Shown piece after piece: positions 51,132 to 60,503 of a stretch of 64,000 nucleotides of DNA (position 1 is its first letter; every line of letters starts with the position of its first letter). Source of the DNA: Polyangiaceae bacterium (GTDB lineage Bacteria; Myxococcota_A; Polyangia; Polyangiales; Polyangiaceae); the NCBI GenBank assembly GCA_019637265.1, contig JAHBVY010000001.1, forward strand, positions 868,001-932,000, in the 5' to 3' direction. The notes beneath the pieces were generated by a model. It was not told the origin of the DNA. It ran no database searches and saw only the letters and a program-made list of their open reading frames with translations. The translations under genes and the position numbers were made by a program.

Positions 51132-53609
51132 GTGCCTGAAGCAGCCTCCCCTCCATCGGATCGCCCACCAGCCGACGCGCGCGAGACACACGACGCGCCG
51201 CCGAGCACACCCTCTCGAAGCCGCGAGGGGCGCAGCTCCTCCGAGCCCACCTCGCCGGTCCGCTTCGGCTTCATCGCGCTGATGTTCATCGGCTCCGGGT
51301 TCACCGGCCTCGTCGATCAGCTGTGCTTCAGCAAGTACCTGTCCTACGTGGTCGGGTCCACTGCCTACGCGGTGAGCGCGGTGCTCGCCGCCTTCATGTC
51401 CGGGCTCGCGCTCGGCGCCTACTTGGGCGGCAAGCTGTCGAGTCGCGTCGAGCGCCCGCTCTTCGCCTACGGCGTGCTCGAGCTGGTGGTCACCGCCGCG
51501 GTGCTGGCGGCGCCCGCGGCGTTCACGGCGCTCACCCCCGCCTACCTCGCGCTCTTGAAGCTGGCGCCGGGGTCGCTCGTGTTCGCGAGCGTGGCGCGCT
51601 GGCTGCTCGCGGTGCTGTTCGTGATGGTGCCGACCCTCGCCATGGGCGCGACGCTCCCCCTGTTGTCGCGGGTGGTGGGCGCCGGGCTCAGCGAGGACGA
51701 CGCCGGGCGCACCCTGAAAGAGCAGCGGCTGGGGCGGCTCTACGCCGCCAACACCTTGGGCGGCGCGCTGGGGGCGCTCGGGGCCGCCTACCTGATCCTC
51801 CCGTGGCTCGGCCTGTCGCGCACGCTGTACGCCGCGGGGATCGGCAGCGGGCTGATCGGGCTCGTCGCCATCTGGCAGGGGACGCGGCTCACGGCGCCCG
51901 CGGTGGAGGAGCAGGGCGCAGCAAGTATTTCTGTGGGGAAATTACTCGGCGCGCTCGCCTTCGCCTCCGGCGCGCTGGTGTTCGCCTGCGAGGTGATCTT
52001 CACGCACCTCTTGGCGCTCATCATCGGCAACAGCGCCTACGCGTTCGGCCTGATCCTCGCGGTGTTCCTGATTTGCCTGTTCGCCGGCGCCTCGCTCGCG
52101 CCGCGCGCCGCCCGGCGCTACGGAGACGGCGCCTTACCGCTCGGCCTCGCGGCGGCGGGCATCGGCCTCGCCCTCACCTTGCCCACCTGGGATTTGCTCC
52201 CGCTGCTGTTCGGCGGGCTGGGCGAACACGTCACCACCTTCGCGGGGCGCGAGGCGGTGCGCGCCAGCGCCGCCTTCCTCATCCTGGTGATCCCGACGAC
52301 GCTGATGGGGCTCACCTTCCCGCTCTTGCTCCAGCGCGTCGCCGCGGAGCGTCAGGTAGGCGCCCTGGTTGGGCGCCTCACCGCCATCAACACCGTGGGC
52401 GCGGTGTTCGGCGCGCTGTTCACCGGCTACGTGCTCTTGCCCCAGCTCGGCTCCCAGCGCGCCCTGTTCGCGGTGGTGATCTTCTTCGCGGCGCTGGCGC
52501 TGATCACCGCGGGCGTCTCCTCCAAAGAGCGCGGCGCGCGCGCCTCACGCTTCATTGCCGGGGCGGCGCTGGCCGTGTCCCTGCTCAGCCCCCGCTGGGA
52601 CTTGGCGCGCCTCACGAGCGGCGTGAACGTGTACTTCGACAGCTACGATCCGCCGAGCCGCATCCTGTTCCTGCGTGAGGACATCCACGGCGGCGTCACC
52701 ACCGTGACCCAGACAGGCCCCCTGCTCACCCTCTACACCAACGGGAAGTTCCAGGGGAACAACGGGCACGAGCTGCTCGCGCAGTACTCCTTCGCGCACT
52801 TCCCGTCGCTGTTCGTGAAGCGCTGGGACCGCGCCTTGGTGATCGGGCTCGGCACCGCCACCACCCTCGGCACGCTGAACGGCTACCCCTGGAAGCAGGT
52901 GGACGTCGTCGAGATCTCCCCCGCCATCGCCCACGCCGCGCGCACCTACTTCCCTGAGACGAACCGCCACGCGCTCGACGACCCTCGGGTGAAGCTCCAC
53001 CTGGACGACGGCCGGAACCACCTGCTCGTTCACTCCGATCGTTACGACCTGATCGGGATGGAGCTCTCGAGCATCTGGTTCTCCGGCGCGAGCGCCCTCT
53101 ACAGCCGCGAATACTACGAGCTGGTGAAGAGCCGGCTCGAGCCGCACGGGGTGTTCCAACAGTGGGTGCAGCTGCACCACATGGACAACCACTCCTTCGC
53201 GCGCATCTTGGGCTCGCTGCGCCAAGTGTTCCCCCACGTGGCGCTCTTCTACGCCGGTGGTCAGGGGATCTTGGTGGCGTCGGGGGAGCCGCTCAGGGCC
53301 TCCCAGCAGGCCGCCACCGCGCTCTCCACGCGCCCCGCCATCCGCGAGACCTTGGCCGAGGGCTCGAGCCTGATCGATCTGATGCAGTACCTGCTCCTGA
53401 CCGGCTCTGGGCTCGATGACTACCTCGCCGCCGAGGCCACCCGCTCGGGGCTCACCCCCGAAACGCTGGTCTCGACCGACGACAACCTCTACCTCGAGTA
53501 CGCGACCCCCAAGGCCAACGTCCTCCCCTGGGAGCACCGCTACGTGCTGCTCCGGGAGCTCGAGCGCTTCCGGCGTCCCGGGGCGGCCGAAGCCCTGACG
53601 GCCCCCTGA
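51132..53609 (+). CDS. Membrane protein fused to a spermidine-synthase-like domain
   Basis: 825 residues from GTG 51132. The N-terminal two thirds is polytopic (about 12-14 helices; GSGFTGLVDQLCFSKYLSYVVGSTAYAVSAVLAAFMSG). The C-terminal part from about residue 500 is a Rossmann methyltransferase fold of the spermidine/spermine synthase type: HGGVTTVTQTG, VIGLGTATTLGTL, VDVVEISPAIAHAARTYF, LDDGRNHLL, YDLIGMELSSIW. Fused proteins of this kind are widespread but their reaction is generally unknown; polyamine synthesis should not be assumed. Confidence 0.9.
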   Translation: MPEAASPPSDRPPADARETHDAPPSTPSRSREGRSSSEPTSPVRFGFIALMFIGSGFTGLVDQLCFSKYLSYVVGSTAYAVSAVLAAFMSGLALGAYLGGKLSSRVERPLFAYGVLELVVTAAVLAAPAAFTALTPAYLALLKLAPGSLVFASVARWLLAVLFVMVPTLAMGATLPLLSRVVGAGLSEDDAGRTLKEQRLGRLYAANTLGGALGALGAAYLILPWLGLSRTLYAAGIGSGLIGLVAIWQGTRLTAPAVEEQGAASISVGKLLGALAFASGALVFACEVIFTHLLALIIGNSAYAFGLILAVFLICLFAGASLAPRAARRYGDGALPLGLAAAGIGLALTLPTWDLLPLLFGGLGEHVTTFAGREAVRASAAFLILVIPTTLMGLTFPLLLQRVAAERQVGALVGRLTAINTVGAVFGALFTGYVLLPQLGSQRALFAVVIFFAALALITAGVSSKERGARASRFIAGAALAVSLLSPRWDLARLTSGVNVYFDSYDPPSRILFLREDIHGGVTTVTQTGPLLTLYTNGKFQGNNGHELLAQYSFAHFPSLFVKRWDRALVIGLGTATTLGTLNGYPWKQVDVVEISPAIAHAARTYFPETNRHALDDPRVKLHLDDGRNHLLVHSDRYDLIGMELSSIWFSGASALYSREYYELVKSRLEPHGVFQQWVQLHHMDNHSFARILGSLRQVFPHVALFYAGGQGILVASGEPLRASQQAATALSTRPAIRETLAEGSSLIDLMQYLLLTGSGLDDYLAAEATRSGLTPETLVSTDDNLYLEYATPKANVLPWEHRYVLLRELERFRRPGAAEALTAP

Positions 53610-53789
53610 CCGCGCCCCACCACCACGCCGCCCTGACTGGAGCGCTCGACCGACGTTTCCACGTGGCGCCGCGGTCGAGATGGAGCGGTGAGCCGCTCGC
53701 CCACACCTTGCTGTGAGGCCCCCCGCGGGGCGTTTCCGCGTGGTTCACCGCTGCTGACGCGTGCGAATAGCCGTGGTACGCACCGGGCG

Positions 53790-54575
53790 ATGCGCGCTTG
53801 CTTGGCCCTGGCAGTGGCCCTCACGACCCTCGGCTGTGCCACCACCGTCCACCGGATGGACGGCGAGATCCCCCTCGCCACCGGCCACGCGCGCACCGAG
53901 TGCGAGAAGCGAGACTGGCTGGTGCTCGGGCCCACCCGCTATGAGGTGGCGCGCGAAGGCGCCAAGGTCAGCGTCAGTCACTCTGACGGCGCCGCGCTGT
54001 ACCGGGTCGGTGCGCGCGATCCGGAGGACATCCCCGAGAGCGCGCTCGACGCGCCGGATATCCTCGCCCGCAAGGCGGAGGAGGTGCGCCCCCACGATCG
54101 CGATCGGATGATTGGTTGGGTGGTGGCTGGCGCGGGCGTGATCGCCGTCACCACGGGCGTGGCGCTGTTCATCTCCTCGTTCGAGGAGGTGGACGACGGC
54201 CAAGGCGGGACGGACTCCGAGGTAAACGGCGGGCGCGCCGCCGCGGGCGCCATCACCTTCGGCAGCGGCTTCGTCCTCGGCATCGTGGGGATCGCCATCA
54301 ACCCAGATCACGCCGAGCGCGTCCGCGCGGAAGCATCACGCTTCGTCTTCAACCCGCGCGAGGACGACCCGCGCCGCGTCAAGGAGATCGTCGAGCGCCA
54401 CAACGCGCGGGTGCGCCAGCGCTGCGAGGCCTACGGCGACCCTGGCGGTGAGCCAGCCGGTCCCACGTCGCCCCCCGCCGACCACCCGGACACCGCGCCC
54501 TGGCTGCAAGACAGCGCGCCGAGCCAAACGACGCCACCGTCAGGGAGCCCCGCGCCTCAGCCTGGCGCCGACTAG
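53790..54575 (+). CDS. Membrane-associated lipoprotein, stop codon supplied by R1
   Basis: 261 residues from ATG 53790. Signal peptide with lipobox ALTTLGCAT, a soluble domain (ECEKRDWLVLGPTRYEVAREG), two hydrophobic segments (GWVVAGAGVIAVTTGVALFIS; GAITFGSGFVLGIVGIAI) and a Pro/Ser-rich tail. It resembles the 1230-2192 protein in having paired C-terminal helices. The TAG stop (54573-54575) lies in the first bases of the R1 copy at 54572, so the tail may have been cut or changed by that insertion. Confidence 0.72.
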   Translation: MRACLALAVALTTLGCATTVHRMDGEIPLATGHARTECEKRDWLVLGPTRYEVAREGAKVSVSHSDGAALYRVGARDPEDIPESALDAPDILARKAEEVRPHDRDRMIGWVVAGAGVIAVTTGVALFISSFEEVDDGQGGTDSEVNGGRAAAGAITFGSGFVLGIVGIAINPDHAERVRAEASRFVFNPREDDPRRVKEIVERHNARVRQRCEAYGDPGGEPAGPTSPPADHPDTAPWLQDSAPSQTTPPSGSPAPQPGAD

Positions 54576-54628
54576 AGCGGCGATCAGTATGCCGCCAGAC
54601 GGACCAGAGGGACCGTTTGTCGTCCTAG
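54572..54628 (+). repeat. R1 internally deleted copy at a gene end
   Basis: CTAGAGCGGCGATCAGTATG and GCCGCCAGACGGACC joined to GAGGGACCGTTTGTCGTCC and CTAG. It keeps both ends of R1 but lacks the structured middle. Its first CTAG contains the stop codon of the 53790-54575 gene. Confidence 0.85.
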
Positions 54629-54721
54629 GCACTCCGTCAGCGCACCTGACACCACGCGCCTATCAGCACTCGTCAGAATACCTGATAGTCGCTGGGCGCC
54701 GCTCGGCGCCCTCGAGCGGGC

Positions 54722-55732
54722 CTACACCGCCGCGCAGAGCTGCGCCCGCGCCGCCTCGCTGTTTCCGAGCGGAACCACCTCGGCCCCGCGCTCGCTCCGC
54801 GCCGTGCCGGTGAAGAGCCGCGCGCTGCTGGCGATCCGATCGCACAGCTCCGCGAACCCAAAGCCCGCCTCACGGGCGATCTTCGGCAGCAGGCTGGTCT
54901 CGGTCATCCCCGGCAGGGTGTTGACCTCGAGCACGTACTCGTTTTGCCCCTCGGTCACGAGCAGATCGACCCGCACCGCGCCGCTCACCTCGAGCGCCTG
55001 CGCCGCGCGCTCCGCCAGGTTGAGCACGCCGCGATAACGCGTGGTCGGGAGCCGGGCGGGCTGATGATAGAGCGTCTTGCCCGGGGTGTATTTGGCGTCG
55101 TGATCGTACATGCCGGAGAGCGGCTCCACCTCGATGGCGCCCAGCACGCGGCCATCCAAGATGCCCACGGCGATCTCCTTGCCCTTGACGAAGCGCTCCA
55201 CCACCACGCCATCGTCGTAGCGCCGCGCGTCGTCCACCGCGCGCGCCAGCTCATCGAAGCTCGTCGCCTTGGCGACACCGAAGCTCGAGCCCTCGCGGCG
55301 CGGCTTCACCACCACCGGGAACCCGAAGGAGCCGTGCACCGCCCTGAGCTCACTCGCTACGTACTCCGGGCCGAACACGTAGTAAGGCGGGGTCGGCACG
55401 TTGTGGAGTCGAAACAGCTCCTTGCTCTTCAGCTTGTCCATCGCGAGCGCGCTCGCGAGCACGCTGGAGCCCGTGTACGGCACGCCCAGCACCTCGAGCA
55501 GCCCTTGGATGCAGCCGTCCTCCCCCAGGCGCCCGTGCAGCGCCAGGAACGCGGCGTCCATCCGCGCGGCGCGCAGCACCGAGTAGGCGTCCGCGCCGGG
55601 GCTCAGCACCACGGGGACCACCTCCCAGCCGCTCTCACGCAGGCCGCTGACCACCGCTCGCCCTGACAGGAGCGAGATCTCCCGCTCAGCCGAGCTGCCA
55701 CCCATCACCACACCGATTCGCTTTGCACTCAT
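54722..55732 (-). CDS. ddl: D-alanine--D-alanine ligase
   Basis: 336 residues from ATG 55732 (AGGAG five bases upstream). ATP-grasp enzyme making the D-Ala-D-Ala dipeptide for peptidoglycan, cytosolic. Motifs: GVVMGGSSAEREISLLSG, ALHGRLGEDGCIQGLLE, YTGSSVLASALAMDK, VVVKPRREGSSFGV, EVNTLPGMTETSLLPKIA. Length is typical. It is isolated from other cell-wall genes here. The frame is open to 55960 without a better start. Confidence 0.96.
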   Translation of the reverse strand: MSAKRIGVVMGGSSAEREISLLSGRAVVSGLRESGWEVVPVVLSPGADAYSVLRAARMDAAFLALHGRLGEDGCIQGLLEVLGVPYTGSSVLASALAMDKLKSKELFRLHNVPTPPYYVFGPEYVASELRAVHGSFGFPVVVKPRREGSSFGVAKATSFDELARAVDDARRYDDGVVVERFVKGKEIAVGILDGRVLGAIEVEPLSGMYDHDAKYTPGKTLYHQPARLPTTRYRGVLNLAERAAQALEVSGAVRVDLLVTEGQNEYVLEVNTLPGMTETSLLPKIAREAGFGFAELCDRIASSARLFTGTARSERGAEVVPLGNSEAARAQLCAAV

Positions 55733-56154
55733 GGGACTCCTGGGGCAGCCGAAAGGGCTCTCCGCTGCCCACCGCCGGTACCCGCCGCGGCCTGACGGGG
55801 CCAAGTTTTTCGTGTGGGATCGGGGGGTTGGGTAACGGCGCGCGACCCTCTCCGGCGCACCCCAGCTCCGCCCGGCGCTCGAGCGCCGAACCAGGTGCCG
55901 CTCCAGTGCACCCACCCAACGCCGCAGCCCGCCGCACCGAGGTGCGCTGCCAAACCCCAAAACCCCTAAAAATCTACGCTACTCCGAGCGAAGGTGGCCA
56001 CGACCCGACCGTCCGCGCCACGAACGTCAGCCAGCCCGCCGCGTGATCGGCTGGAGGCTACAAGAGCTCCACGCGAACCAGGATGCGCTCACGCTGAGGC
56101 GGCGATGGCAGATCATCAGCTGAGCTGACTGGACCGGTTCGCTCGCCTGGCTGA
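55733..56154. other. Intergenic region with an R4 inverted-end element (55822-55966)
   Basis: Left end GGGGGGTTGGGTAACGGCGC (55822-55841), right end GCCAAACCCCAAAACCCC (55949-55966), about 145 bp, same layout as 12400-12562. After it come GAGCTGACTGG-type motifs (56125-56135) and no gene. Confidence 0.55.
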
Positions 56155-56925
56155 CTACGCGACCTCCACCAAGATGGCGGTGATGTTGTCCTTACCGCCG
56201 CGGGCGTTGGCGAGCTCGATGAAGCGCTTCACCGAGGCGCTGCCGCCCGACGCGGCCACCTGGGGGATCTCCTCGGGGCGCAGGTAGCCGTGGAGGCCGT
56301 CGGAGCAGAGCAGGTACTGATCGCCTATCTCGAGCTCCACCACGCCGGTGTCCACCTGGACGTAGTCGCGGTTGCCCACCGCGCGCGTGATCACGTTCTT
56401 GTGGCGGCTGTGCTTGGCCTCGTCCTCCGTGATCAGCCCCTGCTTCAGCTGCCAGGCGACGAGCGTGTGATCTTCCGTGAGCTGCACCACGTCCGTGCTG
56501 CGGATTTGGTAAATGCGGCTGTCCCCCACCTGCGCGGTGATCATGAAGTCACCCAGGCTCATCATCGCGCTGATGGTGGTGCCCATCCCGCTCTTGCCCT
56601 TATCCATCTCACCCAACGCGAACACCATGTAGGTGGCCGCCTGGACCGCGCCCTCGAGCAAACGACAGGCGCTCGCCAGCGCCTTCTCGCGATCGGCCAC
56701 CGCTGGATCGAGCGCCGGCTTGCCGCGCTTCACCATCCCATACACGGTGTCGATCGCCTCTTGGCTGGCGACCTCACCCGCGGCGTGGCCCCCCATGCCG
56801 TCGGCCACCACCCAGAGGCCAAGCTCGTCGTCGCGTAAGAACGCGTCCTCGTTGATCGCCCTCCGACGCCCGACGTCCGTCGCGCCGGAAGAGAAAATCG
56901 TGAGCGGATCAGCGGAGTCGCTCAT
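56155..56925 (-). CDS. PP2C-family Ser/Thr phosphatase
   Basis: 256-residue Mn/Mg-dependent phosphatase that reverses Ser/Thr kinase signalling. Motifs: SGATDVGRRRAINEDAFL, LWVVADGMGGHAAGE, VGDSRIYQIRS, LTEDHTLVAWQLKQGLIT, TRAVGNRDY, LLCSDGLHGYL, KDNITAILVEV. All metal-binding Asp positions appear present. No membrane segment. Prokaryotic Stp-type length. Confidence 0.95.
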   Translation of the reverse strand: MSDSADPLTIFSSGATDVGRRRAINEDAFLRDDELGLWVVADGMGGHAAGEVASQEAIDTVYGMVKRGKPALDPAVADREKALASACRLLEGAVQAATYMVFALGEMDKGKSGMGTTISAMMSLGDFMITAQVGDSRIYQIRSTDVVQLTEDHTLVAWQLKQGLITEDEAKHSRHKNVITRAVGNRDYVQVDTGVVELEIGDQYLLCSDGLHGYLRPEEIPQVAASGGSASVKRFIELANARGGKDNITAILVEVA

Positions 56926-57134
56926 CGGGCGCCAAGGCTACGGCAAAGCGAATCGACTAGGAAGGGCCGTGGCGTGGGGCGCGCGGGGACGGCGCGAACC
57001 GCAGCGCTCGCGGCCTCGAGCGCCGCGCGCCGGGCTCACGTGGGTCGGCGCCGCGCGTCGTCCGCGGCTCGTCCTGCGCGCTGGCGGTGCGCCGCAGCTT
57101 GCGGTCAGGCGACAACACAAATACCGTTCGGGTC

Positions 57135-58295
57135 GTGCGAGCAGGAAGGTTCACTGTCAGGTCCCGCGCCCCGGCGAAGATCGCCGAGGCGCTCGCGGAC
57201 GCCAGCGCGCGAGTGCTGCGAAAGCCCGGCGAGGGCGCGGCCCTGGTGTTCGTGACGGGGCCCCTGCGGGAGACGCTGCCCGAGATCGCGGCGGCGATCG
57301 CGCAGGTGGGCTGTCCAGTGCCCGTGCTGATCGCGGGCGGCGGCGGGGTGCTCGACCCCGATCAGGAGATCCTCGTTGGCGAGGCAGCCGCCGTGGGCCT
57401 GGTCTGGGACGCGGGCCGCGCGGAGGCGCTGCCGCTCGACATCGGCGTCGACCCAGATGACGAAGAGGCCGCCCGCGAAGCGATCCTCCGCGCGCTGGCG
57501 GACCGCACCGGGCGCGGTGAGCCAACGGCGCTGCTCTTCTGCCGCGGTGAGGAGCCCCCCGAGGAGGCGCTGGACGCGCTGGCGGAGGCGCGCGTCACGC
57601 CGTTCTTGTTCGGCGGCGGCACCTCGGGACCGCACGGAAGCGCGGTGGTGATGCCTGGCAGCGAGCCGGTCATCGCGGCGAACGCGCTGCTCATCATCCG
57701 CGGCCTGCGGCCGCCCGAGCTCCGGTGCTCCCCCGCCTGCCGGCTCCTCACCCCGCTGTACGCCGTCACCGAGCACCAGGGTCCCTGGGTGTTCGAGCTC
57801 GACGGACGCCCCGCGCTCGAGGTGCTGCGCGAGGCGAAGCCCTCCGATGAGGAGCTGATCTTCACCGTGGTGGCGCCCGAGCTGGGCGCTCCGACCCACG
57901 GCGGGCGCCCGGAGCTGCTGCTCCGTAAGATTGAAGGGGTCGCGCCCGCGCGCGGTGGGGTGCTGCTGAGCGTCACGCCGCCCCCGGGGTCGCGCATCGC
58001 GCTCGCCATGCGGAGCGCCTCCGCCGCGCGCGCCGACCTGGAGGCCATCGCGCGTGAGCTCCTGCGCGACACCCGCGGCAGCGCCCCCTGCTTCGGCGTC
58101 TACCTGATGAGCTCCATGAGCCGCGGCGTGAACCTGCATCGAGAGGGCTCCGTCGACGTGCGGATCCTCCGCCAGCGCTTCCCGAACATGCCCTGGATCG
58201 GCCTCGGCACCGCCTTCGAGCTGGGCCCCTACGCCGGGCGCCCCGCCTTCCACAGTCACACCGGCGTGCTGGCGCTCTTCACCAGCCCGAGCTGA
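57135..58295 (+). CDS. FIST-domain signal-binding protein
   Basis: 386 residues from GTG 57135; the frame is open to 57087. FIST N-terminal region (LVFVTGPLRETLPEIAAAIAQVGCPVPVLIAGGGGVL) and FIST_C region (SRGVNLHREGSVDVRILRQRFPNMPWIGLGTAFELGPYAGRPAFHSHTGVLALFT) with the family end motif on small-ligand binding (GxxTAFELGP). FIST domains are thought to bind amino-acid-like ligands; here no kinase or cyclase domain is attached, so it may feed a separate signalling partner. Confidence 0.88.
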   Translation: MRAGRFTVRSRAPAKIAEALADASARVLRKPGEGAALVFVTGPLRETLPEIAAAIAQVGCPVPVLIAGGGGVLDPDQEILVGEAAAVGLVWDAGRAEALPLDIGVDPDDEEAAREAILRALADRTGRGEPTALLFCRGEEPPEEALDALAEARVTPFLFGGGTSGPHGSAVVMPGSEPVIAANALLIIRGLRPPELRCSPACRLLTPLYAVTEHQGPWVFELDGRPALEVLREAKPSDEELIFTVVAPELGAPTHGGRPELLLRKIEGVAPARGGVLLSVTPPPGSRIALAMRSASAARADLEAIARELLRDTRGSAPCFGVYLMSSMSRGVNLHREGSVDVRILRQRFPNMPWIGLGTAFELGPYAGRPAFHSHTGVLALFTSPS

Positions 58296-58367
58296 CATGC
58301 ACCTTCGACTCCAGTATCCGTTCGAGAACCTGACCTACGCTGGGGCGAGCCGCGGGAGGCGCCCCTG

Positions 58368-60335
58368 ATGCCCGCGAACGCGCTGCTCCGCGCGCCCAAG
58401 CGGCGAGGCCTGGGGGTCGCCGATTTGGCGCTCGCCGCGATGGTCATCGCCGTCGTGGGGCTGATGATCGTCCCGCTGCCGACCTGGCTGCTCGATCTGC
58501 TGATCGCCGGCAACATCGCCATCTCCGTCGTGCTGCTGCTGATCACGCTCTACATCACCGACGCGCTGAAGATCGCGGTGTTCCCCACGCTGCTCTTGCT
58601 GACCACCCTGGTGCGCGTCGCGCTCAACGTGTCGTCAGCGCGGCTCATCTTGCTCCAAGCGGACGCGGGCGAGGTGATCGAGGCCTTCGGGCGCTTCGTG
58701 GTGCGCGGCAACTACGTGGTGGGCGGCGTGGTGTTCTTGGTGCTCACGCTGATCCAGTTCCTGGTGATCGCCAAGGGCGCCGAGCGCGTGGCGGAGGTGG
58801 GCGCGCGCTTCACCTTGGACGCCATGCCGGGCAAGCAGATGGCGATCGACGCCGAGCTGCGGAGCGGGGCGATCGACTCGGCGGAGGCGCGCCGGAGGCG
58901 GCGCGAGCTGGGGCGCGAGAGTCAATTCTACGGCGCGATGGACGGCGCCATGAAGTTCGTGAAGGGCGACACCATCGCCGCCTTCTTGATCACGCTGGTG
59001 AACATCTTGGGCGGGCTCGCCATCGGCGTGGGGCAGCGCGACATGGAGGTCTCCTACGCCCTCAAGAAGTATGGCCTCCTCACGATTGGGGACGGCCTGG
59101 TCAGTCAGATCCCCGCCCTGATGATCGCGGTGGCCGCTGGCGTGCTGGTGACGCGGGTGGCGAGCGAGGAGTCGGGGACGCCGCTCGGTCAGGAGCTGTC
59201 GTCCCAGCTGTTCAGCACCCCGAAGGCGCTGCGCGTGTCGGCCGGCTTCGTGCTGCTGCTCGCGCTGGTCCCGGGGCTGCCGGCGGTGCCCTTCCTGGTG
59301 ATCGGGGTCTTGCTGTGGTTCGGCTCACGAGCGCGCACCCGGCAGCTGAAGCACGAGGAGGAGCAGGTCGCCGCGGAGCCGATTCAGAAGCGCACCGGCG
59401 GCGGCGGTGGGCCGCGCTTCGTGCCCGTGGTGATCCCGTGGAGCCTCGAGGTGTCGCCGGACCTGGCGCCGCTGGTCGACGACGAAGTGCGCGGCGAGGA
59501 GGTCAAGCGCGCGGGGCTGCGCGCGGCGGCGGCCGCCGTGCGTGAGCTGATGTTCCGTGACCTCGGCCTGCCGCTGCCGCCCGCGAAGGTGACGGTCAGC
59601 GACGCGCCGCTCGAGCGCCAGGTGGTGCTCCACATCCACGAGCTGCCCGCCGCCAGCATCCAGATCCCGGACACCCTCGGCGACACCGAGATCGCGTCGT
59701 TCGTGGTGGACGAGGTGATCCTGGCGCTCCGGCCGCGCGCGGCCGATTTCCTGGGTATCGCCGAGACGCAGATGCTGCTCGATCAGCTGGAGCAGGTCGC
59801 GCCCGCCACGGTGCGCCAGGTGGTGCCGAAGCCGGTCTCGGTGCCGCTGCTCACCGACATCCTGCGGCGCCTGATCGAAGAGGGCATCAACGTGCGTGAC
59901 TTGAAGGGGATCCTCGAGTCGCTCAGCCAGGTCGCCGCCGCCGACAAAGATCCGCTGAACCTCGCCGAGTTCGTGCGCTCACAGCTGCGCCGCGCCATCA
60001 CCCACGAGCTCACCGAGGGCGCCCCGGAGCTCGGCGTCTACCTGCTCGACCCGAGCATCGAGGACGTGGTGCGCTCCGCCATCCAGCGCACCGCGGCGGG
60101 CTCGTTCTTGGCGCTCAGCCCCGCCGCCGGGCGCGACATCGTGGCGGCGGTGCGACGCCAGCTGGAGCTCACCGGCTACCCCGAGCAGCCGGTGCTGCTC
60201 ACCCAACCCGACGTGCGCCGCTTCGTGCGGAAATTGCTCGACACCGAGCTGCCCGGCGCCCGCGTGGTGAGCTACGCCGAGCTGCTCCCCGAAGTGCGCC
60301 TCAGCACCATCGCGCGCATCGGCATCGGGCGCTGA
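58368..60335 (+). CDS. SctV/FlhA-family type III secretion export-gate protein
   Basis: 655 residues from ATG 58368 (GGGAGG eight bases upstream). The N-terminal part has about seven to eight helices and the family core LLLLTTLVRVALNVSSARLILL, GNYVVGGVVFLVLTLIQFLVIAKGAERVAEVGARFTLDAMPGKQMAIDAELRSG, with the charged FHIPEP-like loop. The C-terminal cytoplasmic domain (residues about 345-655) is present. It should form the nonameric export gate. No other secretion or flagellar gene is in the window. Missing flagellar context and the sequence style favour SctV over FlhA. Confidence 0.93.
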   Translation: MPANALLRAPKRRGLGVADLALAAMVIAVVGLMIVPLPTWLLDLLIAGNIAISVVLLLITLYITDALKIAVFPTLLLLTTLVRVALNVSSARLILLQADAGEVIEAFGRFVVRGNYVVGGVVFLVLTLIQFLVIAKGAERVAEVGARFTLDAMPGKQMAIDAELRSGAIDSAEARRRRRELGRESQFYGAMDGAMKFVKGDTIAAFLITLVNILGGLAIGVGQRDMEVSYALKKYGLLTIGDGLVSQIPALMIAVAAGVLVTRVASEESGTPLGQELSSQLFSTPKALRVSAGFVLLLALVPGLPAVPFLVIGVLLWFGSRARTRQLKHEEEQVAAEPIQKRTGGGGGPRFVPVVIPWSLEVSPDLAPLVDDEVRGEEVKRAGLRAAAAAVRELMFRDLGLPLPPAKVTVSDAPLERQVVLHIHELPAASIQIPDTLGDTEIASFVVDEVILALRPRAADFLGIAETQMLLDQLEQVAPATVRQVVPKPVSVPLLTDILRRLIEEGINVRDLKGILESLSQVAAADKDPLNLAEFVRSQLRRAITHELTEGAPELGVYLLDPSIEDVVRSAIQRTAAGSFLALSPAAGRDIVAAVRRQLELTGYPEQPVLLTQPDVRRFVRKLLDTELPGARVVSYAELLPEVRLSTIARIGIGR

Positions 60336-60350
60336 AGCTGCCCTCGAGGC

Positions 60351-60371
60351 GGGCGGGTTTCAAACCCGCCC
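60351..60371. terminator. GGGCGGGTTT-C-AAACCCGCCC hairpin
   Basis: Perfect 10-bp arms around one base, 15 bases after the sctV-like stop and between convergent genes. No U-tract, so termination is inferred from position. Confidence 0.5.
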
Positions 60372-60395
60372 CTACGAGCAACGGCGCGCGCCATC

Positions 60396-60484
60396 GCGAG
60401 GCGGCCTACCAGCAACGTCGAGTGCAGGATGACTGACGAACTGCGAGGCGGCCTACCAGCGACGTGGTGCACAGAATGACTGAC
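60396..60484 (+). repeat. Two direct 42-bp repeats ending TGACTGAC
   Basis: Copies 60396-60437 and 60443-60484, both starting GCGAGGCGGCCTACCAGC and ending ATGACTGAC. The second runs into TGACTGACTAA, which gives stops in all three forward frames. Confidence 0.8.
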
Positions 60485-60503
60485 TAAGGAGCAAGCCCTC
60501 GGA

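Noticed and set aside
57105..58298. 397-codon minus-strand frame opposite the FIST gene
   Set aside because: The plus strand carries FIST motifs and a normal codon pattern; the minus frame is Gln/Arg/Gly-rich without domains.
58368..60335. Flagellar FlhA as part of a flagellar operon
   Set aside because: No flagellar neighbour genes in the window, so the flagellar assignment is not supported.
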